A stretch of 64,000 nt of DNA, from contig LNEL01000040.1 in assembly GCA_001464935.1 (NCBI GenBank), forward strand, positions 1-64,000. Direction: 5' to 3'. Below, in pieces: positions 28,938 to 37,585 of the stretch (the first letter of the stretch is position 1; the number at the start of each line of letters is the position of its first letter). Both the position numbers and the translations under genes were made by a program. The stretch is from Gammaproteobacteria bacterium Ga0077536. Lineage in GTDB: Bacteria > Pseudomonadota > Gammaproteobacteria > Ga0077536. A model generated the notes under the pieces. The model was not told the origin of the DNA. It ran no database searches and worked only from the letters and a program-made list of their open reading frames with translations.

Positions 28938-29314
28938 GGCGGTTCTCCGGACAGCGTGGCAAGCCGACGACGCCACGCCGCGCGGTTGCACAGACAAGCG
29001 TGCTCGCTGATTCAGCATGCTGATCACCAGCATCGGACTCGGCTTCGAGGGCGCCATCCGCACGACGGCGTCCACGAAGCCTTTTGTGCCGGGCGCAGTG
29101 TTTGCCCGTGCCTGTGGTCGCGAGCCAGGCGCCGGGCTGACCGTAAACGCCGCGGCGGTAGCGGTGTCGGCAGGCGTTCAGGAGTGTGAAGACATCTGTG
29201 GACACCGGCCGGCCCGCAAGAAGCCCGGGAGACATCGGACACCCGGGCCTCACGCCAAATGGTGACACGCGGCTCGCGTGGTTTCCGCCGCGCTGTCCGC
29301 AGCTTCACCGCCAA
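28938..29314. other. Intergenic region with one GC hairpin, no gene seen
   Basis: A 377-base gap. Short ORFs here have random-looking translations. At about 29225-29250 there is an inverted repeat, GCCCGGG...CCCGGGC, with CGGACA/GACATC inside; read on the minus strand it is followed by TTCTTGC and could terminate the lipoprotein gene that ends at 29315. Confidence 0.4.
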
Positions 29315-30232
29315 TCAGCCCCCGGTGCAATGCAGGACTTCGTTGCTTTCGGTGTCACGAATCCAGAACACATCGCGGGTGCCGCTGGCGACCGAATAGG
29401 GCTCGTGCTCCAGGCGATAGGCGCGCCCGGCTTGCAGGGTGACGTCGGCATAGATGGCGTAGCCGTTCCCTGATGCGCCGTACATGAAGCTGCCGCGCAG
29501 CGACGATCTGAACTCGATCTCGTGGGTACCGGCGCTGAGCCTCGTCGGATTGCCGGCGACGGAGTGGCCGTCGACAATGACGGTGAACGCCGAATCCCAG
29601 GCGAACGTTGCGTCCAGTGTCGCGGCACCTGCCAGCGGGGCCGGTATCGCCGTTGCAGGGATGCCGGTGTCGCTCGGAAATCTGCTTCGCATGCAGCCGC
29701 AGTCAGTGCTCGTGCCTGCCCAGGCCTTCGACACGAAGCGGATCCGGTTCGTGTCGTCGTAGCCGATCGCCACCTGCCTGACTGGCCATGCTCGCCGATG
29801 TGCCCGTGGCGTTGTCTCCATGAGGCCCAGCGTGAACAAGTCGGCGAGCATCACGGCTGCACCTGCCGCCGGATTCGCTGGGCGTGACGCGTCGAACTGG
29901 TAGACATCGTAGGTCACGGCATCGGCCACGCCGAGACGACAGAGTCGCACGCCCAGCATGCGTTCCGCGTCGGCGCGCGTGACGCCGGGCACGATGCTGC
30001 CGACATCTGGCGCCCTGTGGCCCACCATCGTGGAAGTGGCAGTGCAGGCGCCCAACGTGACACAGGTCATGAGCAACAGAATCCGGACGCCGGCTGATGC
30101 CAGCCACCAGACTGCTGACCGCGCTGTCGAGGGGATCGCCACCGCACACCCCGCCCGGCACTGCGCAGCATGTCGTGGTCGCGAAGTGGGCCAGGACACA
30201 CCTCTGTGCGGCGATCGATGCGGGTGCTTCAT
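29315..30232 (-). CDS. Predicted lipoprotein of unknown function
   Basis: Up to 305 residues. A hydrophobic stretch followed by the lipobox-like LGAC (in LLLMTCVTLGACTATST) suggests an acylated lipoprotein, which would make the real N-terminus about 30-50 residues shorter than the track ORF; no ATG, GTG or TTG with a clear ribosome binding site decides it. The mature part contains a GVTRADAERMLG segment similar to SmpA/OmlA-type lipoprotein repeats, and a C-terminal beta-rich region (FTVIVDGHSVAGNPTRLSAGTHEIEF) like a carbohydrate-binding or PEGA-like fold. No function assigned. Confidence 0.55.
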   Translation of the reverse strand: MKHPHRSPHRGVSWPTSRPRHAAQCRAGCAVAIPSTARSAVWWLASAGVRILLLMTCVTLGACTATSTMVGHRAPDVGSIVPGVTRADAERMLGVRLCRLGVADAVTYDVYQFDASRPANPAAGAAVMLADLFTLGLMETTPRAHRRAWPVRQVAIGYDDTNRIRFVSKAWAGTSTDCGCMRSRFPSDTGIPATAIPAPLAGAATLDATFAWDSAFTVIVDGHSVAGNPTRLSAGTHEIEFRSSLRGSFMYGASGNGYAIYADVTLQAGRAYRLEHEPYSVASGTRDVFWIRDTESNEVLHCTGG

Positions 30233-30526
30233 GCAGCCGATGATGCCGATCCGACCGTCCCACTGGCTTGATGGCGATCAGTGACGGCACGCCTGCAGCG
30301 GCACTCGACAGGTCGCTGCCATGCCGGACCCCCGCTTCGTGCCGCCTGGTGAGGCAGTTTCCGTGCAATGCCCTCAACAGGATCACGGCGTAACGCCCTC
30401 GAAGATCTGGCGATGCCGGAGCGGATTGACGATACTCGCCGCGCTGGACCACACCAGGCCCGGCAGCTCCCAAGTGATATGTCACGCCGCAATGCGCAGG
30501 CCGGCAGGCCCTCAGCTGGATTCCTT

Positions 30527-31603
30527 ATGACGATACTCATGTTTCTCGGCGGCCTCGTGGCGCTGGTCGCAGGCGCGGAGCTGCTGGTGCGCGGGGCGTC
30601 GAGGCTCGCGCTGTCGTTCGGCATTTCGCCGCTGGTGGTGGGCCTGACGATCGTGGCTTTCGGCACCAGCGCGCCGGAGATGGCGGTCTCCGTGGGCGCG
30701 GTGCTCGGCGGCCAGACCGACATCGCGATCGGCAATGTCGTGGGCAGCAACATCTTCAACGTGCTGTTCATCCTCGGGCTCTCCGCCCTGATCACGCCGC
30801 TGGTGGTCAACATCCAGCTGATCCGTCAGGAGGTGCCGATCATGCTCGGGGCGGGCCTGCTGCTGCTGGTCTTCGCGCTCGACGGCAAAGTCGGCATGCT
30901 CGATGGTGCGATGCTGCTCGCCCTGGTGCTGGCCTACACCGTGTTCCTGATCGTGCAGTCTCGCAGCGAGACGAAGGCGGCCAATGACGAGTACGCCGCC
31001 GAATTCCAGCCGGCAGAAAAAGGTGGTTGGGACGCGCGGCTGCCGGTGCAACTCGGGTTGATCGTGATTGGGCTGGTGCTCCTCGTGCTCGGTTCGAACT
31101 GGCTGGTCAGCGCGTCGGTGATCTTTGCGAAGACGCTCGGCGTGAGCGACGTGGTAATCGGCCTGACCATCGTGGCGGCGGGGACCTCGATGCCCGAGGT
31201 GGCCACTTCAGTCATGGCCGCCGTCAAGGGTGAGCGCGATATCGCGGTGGGCAACGTGGTCGGCAGCTGCACCTTCAATGTCCTGGGCTGCGTGGGACTC
31301 TCGGGCCTGGCGGCAGGCGGTGCGGGCCTGGTGATACCGGCCTCGGTGATGTCGTTCGACCTCTGGGTGATGCAGGCGGTGGCCCTGGCCTGCCTGCCGG
31401 TGTTCATGAGCGGGCGCGAGATCGCGCGCTGGGAAGGCGGTGTTTTCCTGCTGCATTACGTGGCGTACGTGAGCTATCTGGTGCTGGTCGCACAGCAGAA
31501 CCCCTCGCTGCCCCTGTTGACCTCCGTCATGACGAGCTGGCTGCTGCCGCTCACCGTGATTGCGCTGGTGGCGGTGATGCTGCGGGACACGTCGCAGGGC
31601 TGA
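30527..31603 (+). CDS. Calcium/sodium antiporter, YrbG/CaxA family
   Basis: 358-residue inner-membrane cation antiporter with ten predicted helices and two inverted alpha-repeats. The repeats are visible as VVGLTIVAFGTSAPEMAVSV with GNVVGSNIFNVLFILGL, and VIGLTIVAAGTSMPEVATSV with GNVVGSCTFNVLGCVGL; the Glu in each APE/MPE motif is the expected cation ligand. It would export Ca2+ in exchange for Na+ or H+. ATG 30527 directly starts the first helix; the track extension to 30368 is rejected. Monocistronic, followed by a GCGACACG-GTTCTG-CGTGTCGT hairpin at about 31640-31661. Confidence 0.92.
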   Translation: MTILMFLGGLVALVAGAELLVRGASRLALSFGISPLVVGLTIVAFGTSAPEMAVSVGAVLGGQTDIAIGNVVGSNIFNVLFILGLSALITPLVVNIQLIRQEVPIMLGAGLLLLVFALDGKVGMLDGAMLLALVLAYTVFLIVQSRSETKAANDEYAAEFQPAEKGGWDARLPVQLGLIVIGLVLLVLGSNWLVSASVIFAKTLGVSDVVIGLTIVAAGTSMPEVATSVMAAVKGERDIAVGNVVGSCTFNVLGCVGLSGLAAGGAGLVIPASVMSFDLWVMQAVALACLPVFMSGREIARWEGGVFLLHYVAYVSYLVLVAQQNPSLPLLTSVMTSWLLPLTVIALVAVMLRDTSQG

Positions 31604-31901
31604 AGCCTCGACTGCCGGCGCGGGTGTCATCGACGCGTGGCGACACGGTTCTGCGTGTCGTCAACGCGCTCCACGTGCGCCCGTTTGCAGCAGACGCCGC
31701 GTGCCGGGCGCCATCCCGGTGCGGGGCAGTCCCACCGCCGACAGCCCGAAGCTGCAGAAGAATCCGCGTGGAAAGTCCGCGCGCAAAGGCACTTGCGGCA
31801 AGCACGCGAAGCAGGAATGACGGTGGGCCCAAGGCCCGCACGAAGGCCCGCTTCTTGCTGAGGATCGGGTGAGTTCATCACCACGATTCAGGAGTGCATC
31901 C

Positions 31902-32495
31902 ATGTCCATGACCCGCCCACTCGCCACGCTCGGCGCCCTGTGTCTGCTCGGCACGGTGTGCGCCGGCGCACAGGCCGCAACCGAAGACCTGGCGCTCGAC
32001 AACGCCACTTTCGTCACGGCGCAGAACGTCGACCCGTTCGCGCTCGATATTTCGGGCAACTTCGAGATCATCAATGTGTTCGGGGTGCGTGGCGCCGTGT
32101 TCGGCGGCCTCCTCGTCGACGACGATCTGCCGGACTTCTACAGATTCACCGTCGGACCGAACATGCGGGTGACACTGTCTGTCTCCACGCCCGAAGGACC
32201 GCTGCTCGGCAACGATCCGTTGATCGGGCTCTTCGACATCGACGGGGAGCTGCTGGCTGTCAACGATGACGGCGGGGCCGGCTACGACGCTTCGTTCAGC
32301 TACGACCTGCTCGTCGCCGGTACTTATTTCGCGGCAATCGCGGGCTATCCCGACTTCGACTTCATCGGCGATTCGACGTCCACGGACTATCTCTACCAGC
32401 TGACCATCGAGGCCGCGCCGGTGCCCTTGCCGCCTGCCTTCGCACTGCTCGGCACGGCATGCGCGGTGCTCGCCGCGCGCCGCCGCCGCACCTGA
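31902..32495 (+). CDS. VPLPA-CTERM sorted exported protein
   Basis: 197 residues: an N-terminal signal peptide (LATLGALCLLGTVCAGAQA, cleavage near residue 25), an Asp-rich beta domain resembling a bacterial pre-peptidase C-terminal or DVUA0089-like domain, and a C-terminal sorting signal VPLPPAFALLGTACAVLAARRRR made of the VPLPPA motif, a short helix and an Arg cluster. Such tails are recognised by exosortase-type systems for surface or extracellular-matrix delivery. AGGAG precedes ATG 31902 at good spacing. No exosortase gene is in the window. Confidence 0.85.
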   Translation: MSMTRPLATLGALCLLGTVCAGAQAATEDLALDNATFVTAQNVDPFALDISGNFEIINVFGVRGAVFGGLLVDDDLPDFYRFTVGPNMRVTLSVSTPEGPLLGNDPLIGLFDIDGELLAVNDDGGAGYDASFSYDLLVAGTYFAAIAGYPDFDFIGDSTSTDYLYQLTIEAAPVPLPPAFALLGTACAVLAARRRRT

Positions 32496-32645
32496 CATTT
32501 CCTTCTCCCTCCCGGCCTGCGCACGCCACGGACGGCGGCGCGCTTCCGCCCCGTTGCCTCCCTTCTCACTCGACGAGTGCCACGCCGACATCCGTCGGTG
32601 CTGCAATCCCTGATCGGTCCAATTGGCCCTACCGGGACCGCCCCA

Positions 32646-32679
32646 ATAAAAAAGCCGGCGCCACAGGTGGCGCCGGCTT
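32646..32679 (-). terminator. Intrinsic terminator of the tandem amidase gene
   Basis: On the minus strand the sequence reads GCCGGCGCCA-CCTG-TGGCGCCGGC followed by TTTTTTATT, a ten-base-pair GC stem with a U-run, about 30 bases after the amidase stop. This is the cleanest intrinsic terminator in the window. Confidence 0.9.
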
Positions 32680-32707
32680 GATGCCAGAAGCTGCGGGCTG
32701 ATCCGCG

Positions 32708-35700
32708 TTACGGCATGGCGAGCACCCGGTCACCGGGATGGCAGAGTTCCTTCGTGAAGAAGGCGCTGCCCGGCACACAGCGGTACATGCTCGGGTTGGT
32801 CACGCTCGGCGCCCGACGCTGAAATGACGAGCCCTGCTCGAACGCATGTCCAATCGAGAGCAGCTCGGCCTCGTCGAACGCGGTGCCGACGAAGCTGACG
32901 CCCACCGGATTGCGTCCCTGGTTGCCAGTACCCTCACTGGCCGGCACGGTCAGCACGGGATAGCCGGCCCGATCGGCATGGCCGATCAGTGGGCTCGCCG
33001 CGATGCCGTTGCCCGCCGGCACCACGATCGCGGCGAGGTCATCCGCCGGATCCGCGGTTCCTGCCGCGAGTATCCCGTCGATCAGCTGCTGCGTGCCCGC
33101 CTTGCCGTCCGCCAGATCGGCGGCATATGTCGACAGGTCGGGCAGGTTCGCCGCCTCGAGTTCGCGCTGTTGATACTTCAGGCCCTCCACCGGATTCGCG
33201 ACGTTGTAGTCGATGATCTGCTGCAGGGTTTTCGCACCGCGACCGCGCAGCGTGGGCAGGTACTGATTGAGGTCGCGTTTGAACTCGCGCAACACGATGC
33301 TCGGCGGGTTCACAGCGGGCGTCGCGATCGTCACCTCCACGGTCGTTGCGCCCAGGCCCGTCAGGGTTGCGATTGCCGCCTGGTAGGCCGCGTTCGCATT
33401 GGCGACGAACGCGATCTTCTTGCCGGCGAGCGCGCCCGGCGCGAGGCCGGCCAGGTAGTTCGGTACCGGCGGCTGTCCCAGTGTCGCCGGGTCGGCCACA
33501 TCCGGGCCTGCAATGACCTGCAGCTGGAGTGCCGCATCGTAGACTGAGCGCGCAATCGGTCCCGGGGCATCCTGGGACTTCGCGACCGGCAGCACACCCT
33601 TGCGGCTGACGAGACCGACCGTCGGCTTGAGACCCACGACGCCGGCAACACTCGCCGGGCCGATCAGCTGCGCCGTATCGGGGGAGGTCTCGAGCCCGAC
33701 CGCCATCGCAGCGAGACCGGAGGCGGTCGCGGCCGCCGAGCCGCCGGACGAGCCTGCGGGTGTCTTGTCGGTATCGGACGGCAACAGCACCTGGCCGCCG
33801 AGCGAGGAGTATCCGGCAGGCATGTTTTCGTCGAACACGCCGTTCAGCTCGCTGATGTTCGCCTTGCCGACGATCACCGCGCCGGCCGCACGCAAGCGCG
33901 CGACGACGGTCGACTCACCCGTCGGCAACAGGCCCTGCAGCGCGATCGAGCCGCCGGTGGTCGGCAGTCCGCGCACGTCCATCGAGTCGTCGACGATCAC
34001 GGGGATGCCGTGCAGGGGCCCGCGCGCGCCGCGCAGCCTGCGTTCGAGATCCATGGCCCTGGCCTCCTTGAGCGCACCGGGATTGACGAGGCGCACGGCC
34101 TGGACCGCCGGGCCGTCGGCATTCGTCAGCGCGATGCGCGACAGGTAGGCGCGCGTCAGCGTCTCGGCGCTCAGCGTGCCGGCCGTCATGCGCGCCTGCA
34201 GGCTCTGGACCGTTTCCGTTTCGAGCGGGAACGGCAGCGTCGTGGTGGTGGGGCCGGCAATCACGGACGGCACGATCGCCTCGTAGTCGGGATTGCAGGC
34301 GCCGCGCTGGTGAAAGGCGGGTTTCGGGTTCGTCTTTGCGCAACGGTACATGCTCGGATTGATCTCCGTGACCGGCTGGCGCTTGAGCGTGCCCTGCTCG
34401 ATCACGTAGGCGACACCGAGCAGATCACGCTCGCTGTAGGCCGTGCCATAGACGTTGAGACCCACCGCGCGGCGCGTGGTCGGGTTGTAACCCATCGGCA
34501 CCGTGATCTGCGGATAGCCCGCACGCGGACCGTTCGGCGCCGAGCCCACGATCGCGATGAAGTCATCGCTGGTATCGTTCGGCGTATCGTTGGTCAGCAG
34601 GCGGTCGATGCTCTGACGGGCGATGATTTTTCCCTGCAGCAGTGCGTTTCTGTAGTTGGCGGCGATCGTCGGGTCGCCGAGATCGATGGCGTTCGCATTG
34701 AGGTGCGTGTTGTGACCGAACTTCAGCGCCTGGTCGGCCTCCTCGATGTTCTTCGCGATTTCTTCATCGAGCGACTTGATCGGCGCGTTCGGTCCGAGAT
34801 TCGCGTAATAGCGGTTGATGTCCCGCTTCGCCTCGGTCGTCAGGATGTTGCCGGGTGGAAAGGTCAATGCCGGGCTGAGGACCGGACGCAGCACCATGAT
34901 GGCGCCCGCCGCGACCAGCGCGTTGTAGGCTTCGCCGAGCGGGGTTGTGGCGCCGGTGACGGGATCGAGCAGATCGCCGTTGTAGCCAATGCGCTTGCCG
35001 TTGACGAAGTTCAGATCCAGCGCCGACAGGTAGTTCGGCAACGGGACCGGCTGCGGGGGAATGATGATGTCGTCTTCCGCCGGTGTGAGGCCCCAGAGGC
35101 CGTCGAGACTGCTCTCGGGATCGGGCCCGGCAATGGCGGTCAGCGTATAGGCGGCATTGGCAACGGTGCGATCCATTGGACCGGCGGTGTCCTGCGACGC
35201 CGAGATCGGGCCGATGCCGACGCCCGGCACGAGGCCGACCGTCGGGCGCAGGCCCACGATGCCATTCGCCGCCGACGGGCTGATGATCGAACCTGAAGTC
35301 TCAGTGCCGATCACCAGCAGCGACAGCGCCGCCGCAGAGGCCGCGCCGCTGCCCGAAGACGAACCGCTCACATTCTGGTCGGCATCGACCGCGTTGAGCA
35401 CCTGGCCCGTGAGGTTCGAAAAGCCCGACGGCTGGTTGCCGAAGAAGTTCGCATACTCCGACAGGCCCAGCTTGCCGAGCACGAGCGCGCCGCGCTCACG
35501 CAGTTTCTCCACGACACCGGAGTCATTCTGCGGGAATGAGTTGCGCAGCGAGTAGTTGCCGTTCGAGGTGTACATGCCCTTGACGTCGATGAGGTCCTTC
35601 ATCAGCACCGGCATGCCGTGCACAGGACTGCGCGCTTTGCCCATGCGCCGCTCCTGATCGAGCTTGCGGGCCTCGGCGAGCCATTGCTTGTTGAGCTGCG

Positions 35701-35944
35701 TCACCGCGTTCAGACCGGGGCCGCGCTTGTTCAGGGCCTCGATGCGCGCAATGTAGGCGCGTGCGAGCGCCTCACTGGTCAATGTCCCCGCCTCGAGCAT
35801 CGCACGCACCTGCGGTGCAGTGAGTCGTTCGAGGTCCAGCGGTTTGTTGGCCTGCGCACCCGCTGCCGCGAGTGCACAGGCCAGACCGAGCAGCCGCCCC
35901 GCTGCCTGTCGTTTCAGCGATGATTTTCCCGACTTCTTCCGCAT
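32708..35944 (-). CDS. Exported tandem amidase, second domain apparently inactive
   Basis: 1078 residues, about twice the usual amidase length. Residues 1-33 form a signal peptide (LLGLACALAAAGAQA). Domain 1 (about 35-560) keeps the whole triad: Lys116 in VLMKDLIDV, the SGSSSGSG loop and nucleophile Ser219 in TETSGSIISPSAANG. Domain 2 (about 580-1078) retains the GSSGGS loop, but the Lys position is Asp652 (VIVDDSMDV) and the nucleophile position is Asp756 (LETSPDTAQL), so it should not catalyse. Both halves end in a similar SMYRC(A/V) cysteine motif, supporting internal duplication. The gene is monocistronic with an intrinsic terminator. Substrate is unknown; a periplasmic or surface location is inferred. 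Confidence 0.87.
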   Translation of the reverse strand: MRKKSGKSSLKRQAAGRLLGLACALAAAGAQANKPLDLERLTAPQVRAMLEAGTLTSEALARAYIARIEALNKRGPGLNAVTQLNKQWLAEARKLDQERRMGKARSPVHGMPVLMKDLIDVKGMYTSNGNYSLRNSFPQNDSGVVEKLRERGALVLGKLGLSEYANFFGNQPSGFSNLTGQVLNAVDADQNVSGSSSGSGAASAAALSLLVIGTETSGSIISPSAANGIVGLRPTVGLVPGVGIGPISASQDTAGPMDRTVANAAYTLTAIAGPDPESSLDGLWGLTPAEDDIIIPPQPVPLPNYLSALDLNFVNGKRIGYNGDLLDPVTGATTPLGEAYNALVAAGAIMVLRPVLSPALTFPPGNILTTEAKRDINRYYANLGPNAPIKSLDEEIAKNIEEADQALKFGHNTHLNANAIDLGDPTIAANYRNALLQGKIIARQSIDRLLTNDTPNDTSDDFIAIVGSAPNGPRAGYPQITVPMGYNPTTRRAVGLNVYGTAYSERDLLGVAYVIEQGTLKRQPVTEINPSMYRCAKTNPKPAFHQRGACNPDYEAIVPSVIAGPTTTTLPFPLETETVQSLQARMTAGTLSAETLTRAYLSRIALTNADGPAVQAVRLVNPGALKEARAMDLERRLRGARGPLHGIPVIVDDSMDVRGLPTTGGSIALQGLLPTGESTVVARLRAAGAVIVGKANISELNGVFDENMPAGYSSLGGQVLLPSDTDKTPAGSSGGSAAATASGLAAMAVGLETSPDTAQLIGPASVAGVVGLKPTVGLVSRKGVLPVAKSQDAPGPIARSVYDAALQLQVIAGPDVADPATLGQPPVPNYLAGLAPGALAGKKIAFVANANAAYQAAIATLTGLGATTVEVTIATPAVNPPSIVLREFKRDLNQYLPTLRGRGAKTLQQIIDYNVANPVEGLKYQQRELEAANLPDLSTYAADLADGKAGTQQLIDGILAAGTADPADDLAAIVVPAGNGIAASPLIGHADRAGYPVLTVPASEGTGNQGRNPVGVSFVGTAFDEAELLSIGHAFEQGSSFQRRAPSVTNPSMYRCVPGSAFFTKELCHPGDRVLAMP

Positions 35945-36667
35945 TTTGATTTCCCCGCCTGGTTCGGTGTGTGAAGTGGCAGCCGCGCGTGAGCGGACTG
36001 GTGCGGGGTGCTAGCAAGCGGCGCGCCACGCGAGGACTGTCGGCGCAAGTGATTGAATCAGACGAAGCTTCAGTGTCGTCCGCACGGCGAATGCGTGAGA
36101 CGACATGAGACGACGCACAATTCGCATGCGGAATCACGACGCGAAGGACCGTGGCGGTGCGCGGATGACGCCGGGATGCCGCCCGGTCGATGCAGTGGCT
36201 GAACGGCGCGCCGGACGGAGTTGATAGCAATCGGGGACGATAGCAATCGGGGACACCCACTTAACAATCGAAGCGTCAGCAATTAGGAAGCAATTAGGGA
36301 CACCCACATTCTGGTGCACGCTTCGGCGCTCTAGATTTGGCCTTGTCGACGAATGCGCCGGTGATCGCGGCAATCAGGGGCAGGCAGGTTGCCGCGCAAT
36401 GAGATCGTGCCCAGCAACTCGGGGGTGTGTGACGAAACTGGTGCAACGTCCGCCTTCGACCTGAAATCTTGCGACGGCGCTGGAGAGGATGGAGAGGGCG
36501 GATGTCTCCGGGGCCGCGCCCAGGACGACGTGCGGCGCCATGATCTGGTCCGTTTGGCGCGCTGCCTGGCAGCGCCGCCGAGGATTCTTCGGCCGAAAGA
36601 GTGCGGCGCTCAAGCTCTTTGGCGCACATCGCAAGTGCGCCGCACCAGACAAGGGCTGTCGCGCCGG
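35945..36667. other. Long intergenic region containing GGGACACCCA repeats, no gene seen
   Basis: A 723-base stretch upstream of the tandem amidase gene and downstream of the VOC gene. GGGGACACCCAC is at 36249, AGGGACACCCAC at 36296, and a truncated GGGGAC at 36233; duplicated AGCAATCGGG and AGCAATTAGG flanks indicate repeat decay. Two minus-strand ORFs (111 and 92 codons) at 36294-36652 have compositionally odd translations and I do not accept them. The amidase promoter is presumably near 35945-36000. Confidence 0.6.
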
Positions 36668-37174
36668 CTATGGCTTCAGGACATCGAGTGCATCCTGCGC
36701 GAACTGCGCGTACTCGATCACGGTGCCGTCAGGATCCCTGACGCACAGGAACTTTGCTTCGACGCCCGAAGGCTTCACCCCCGGCGCCGTTTCGTACGGT
36801 GATACGGGCCCGACGAACTCGACGCCGCGCTCGGCGAGGTGCCTCGCAACGCTTTCGATATCGGCGACTTCGAAGCAGAGCCGCACGATGCCGACGTTGT
36901 CGAGCGTCTTGTAAGCCTCGCCCGCCGTGGGTTGGTCCAGGAACTGGATGATGTCGAGAAATGGCACTGGCTTGTCGCCGGGAATCTTCATGAACACCGC
37001 GCGAAAGCGTCGGTTGGATTCGAGCCCGAGCCCACGCCAGACGCCGGCACCTTCCTCGAAGATCTGATCGGCGAACTTCTCGAAACCCAGCATTTCGTAG
37101 AACGGGACGGTACGGTCCATATCGCGCACGCAGATGTTGGCGTGGACCATTTGGCGAATTTCGATGGCTGGCAT
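36668..37174 (-). CDS. VOC-family (glyoxalase/dioxygenase-fold) protein
   Basis: 168 residues with paired beta-alpha-beta-beta-beta modules: the first starts MVHANICVRDMDRTVPFYEMLGF, the second includes VRLCFEVADIESVARHLAERG and ends FLCVRDPDGTVIEYAQF. His near residue 9 and the terminal Glu in TVIEYAQF are likely metal ligands. The superfamily covers glyoxalases, extradiol dioxygenases and resistance proteins, so function is unspecified. ATG 37174 has GGAGGATC upstream; the track start is six codons earlier. It lies just upstream of repeat-rich sequence next to the RAYT gene. Confidence 0.85.
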   Translation of the reverse strand: MPAIEIRQMVHANICVRDMDRTVPFYEMLGFEKFADQIFEEGAGVWRGLGLESNRRFRAVFMKIPGDKPVPFLDIIQFLDQPTAGEAYKTLDNVGIVRLCFEVADIESVARHLAERGVEFVGPVSPYETAPGVKPSGVEAKFLCVRDPDGTVIEYAQFAQDALDVLKP

Positions 37175-37280
37175 GAGGGATCCTCCGATCATTGAATACG
37201 GACAGGGCGAGTATAACGTCAGTCATTGGAGAGCCACGAAGCGCTGCCTCCTTACCGATTCCCGGCCAGGCACATCGCGT

Positions 37281-37402
37281 AGGTTGGGCTGACGTCGGAA
37301 ACCCAGCGCCCGACGTTCTTTGCGTGTGGGAAATTCGGGAAATTCGGGGAAATTGGAAATTCGGGACACCCACTTCTTGTTGCAAGCAGCGGAAATGTCG
37401 CA
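37281..37402. repeat. REP-like unit, 9-base tandem run and GGGACACCCA element
   Basis: In the gap between the VOC and RAYT genes: GGTTGGGCTGACGTCGGAAA (37282-37301) is a diverged copy of the 21.9 kb REP-like unit; GGGAAATTC is tandemly repeated with small changes about four times (37328-37363); then CGGGACACCCAC at 37362 is followed by TTGCAAGCAGCGG, a mutated form of the core TTGCATGCTGCGG. Further along, GAATTCCGGCC...GGCCGCGAATTC (about 37505-37540) forms a hairpin about 45 bases past the RAYT stop. No gene seen. Confidence 0.7.
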
Positions 37403-37585
37403 CATCCACCTCCCGACTTCAGTACCTAGCGCTTTCGCAAGCCGATAAACCAGCGACGGCCAAACACGCTGGGGCTCGTGGTTCGTTCTCGGGTGCTGGC
37501 TGCTGAATTCCGGCCATGGCCCTCCGGGCCGCGAATTCCGCGACGTTGCGCTGCCCCAGTTCCAATGTGATGAATGGGCCGGCTG

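Noticed and set aside
28938-29314. Small ORFs of 82-96 codons in the gap after the AraC gene
   Set aside because: Random-looking translations on both strands and no start signals.
34010-35296. 428-codon plus-strand ORF within the tandem amidase
   Set aside because: Antisense shadow; the amidase motifs are on the minus strand.
36294-36652. Two minus-strand ORFs of 111 and 92 codons between the tandem amidase and VOC genes
   Set aside because: No family resemblance, no ribosome binding site, partly made of repeat sequence.
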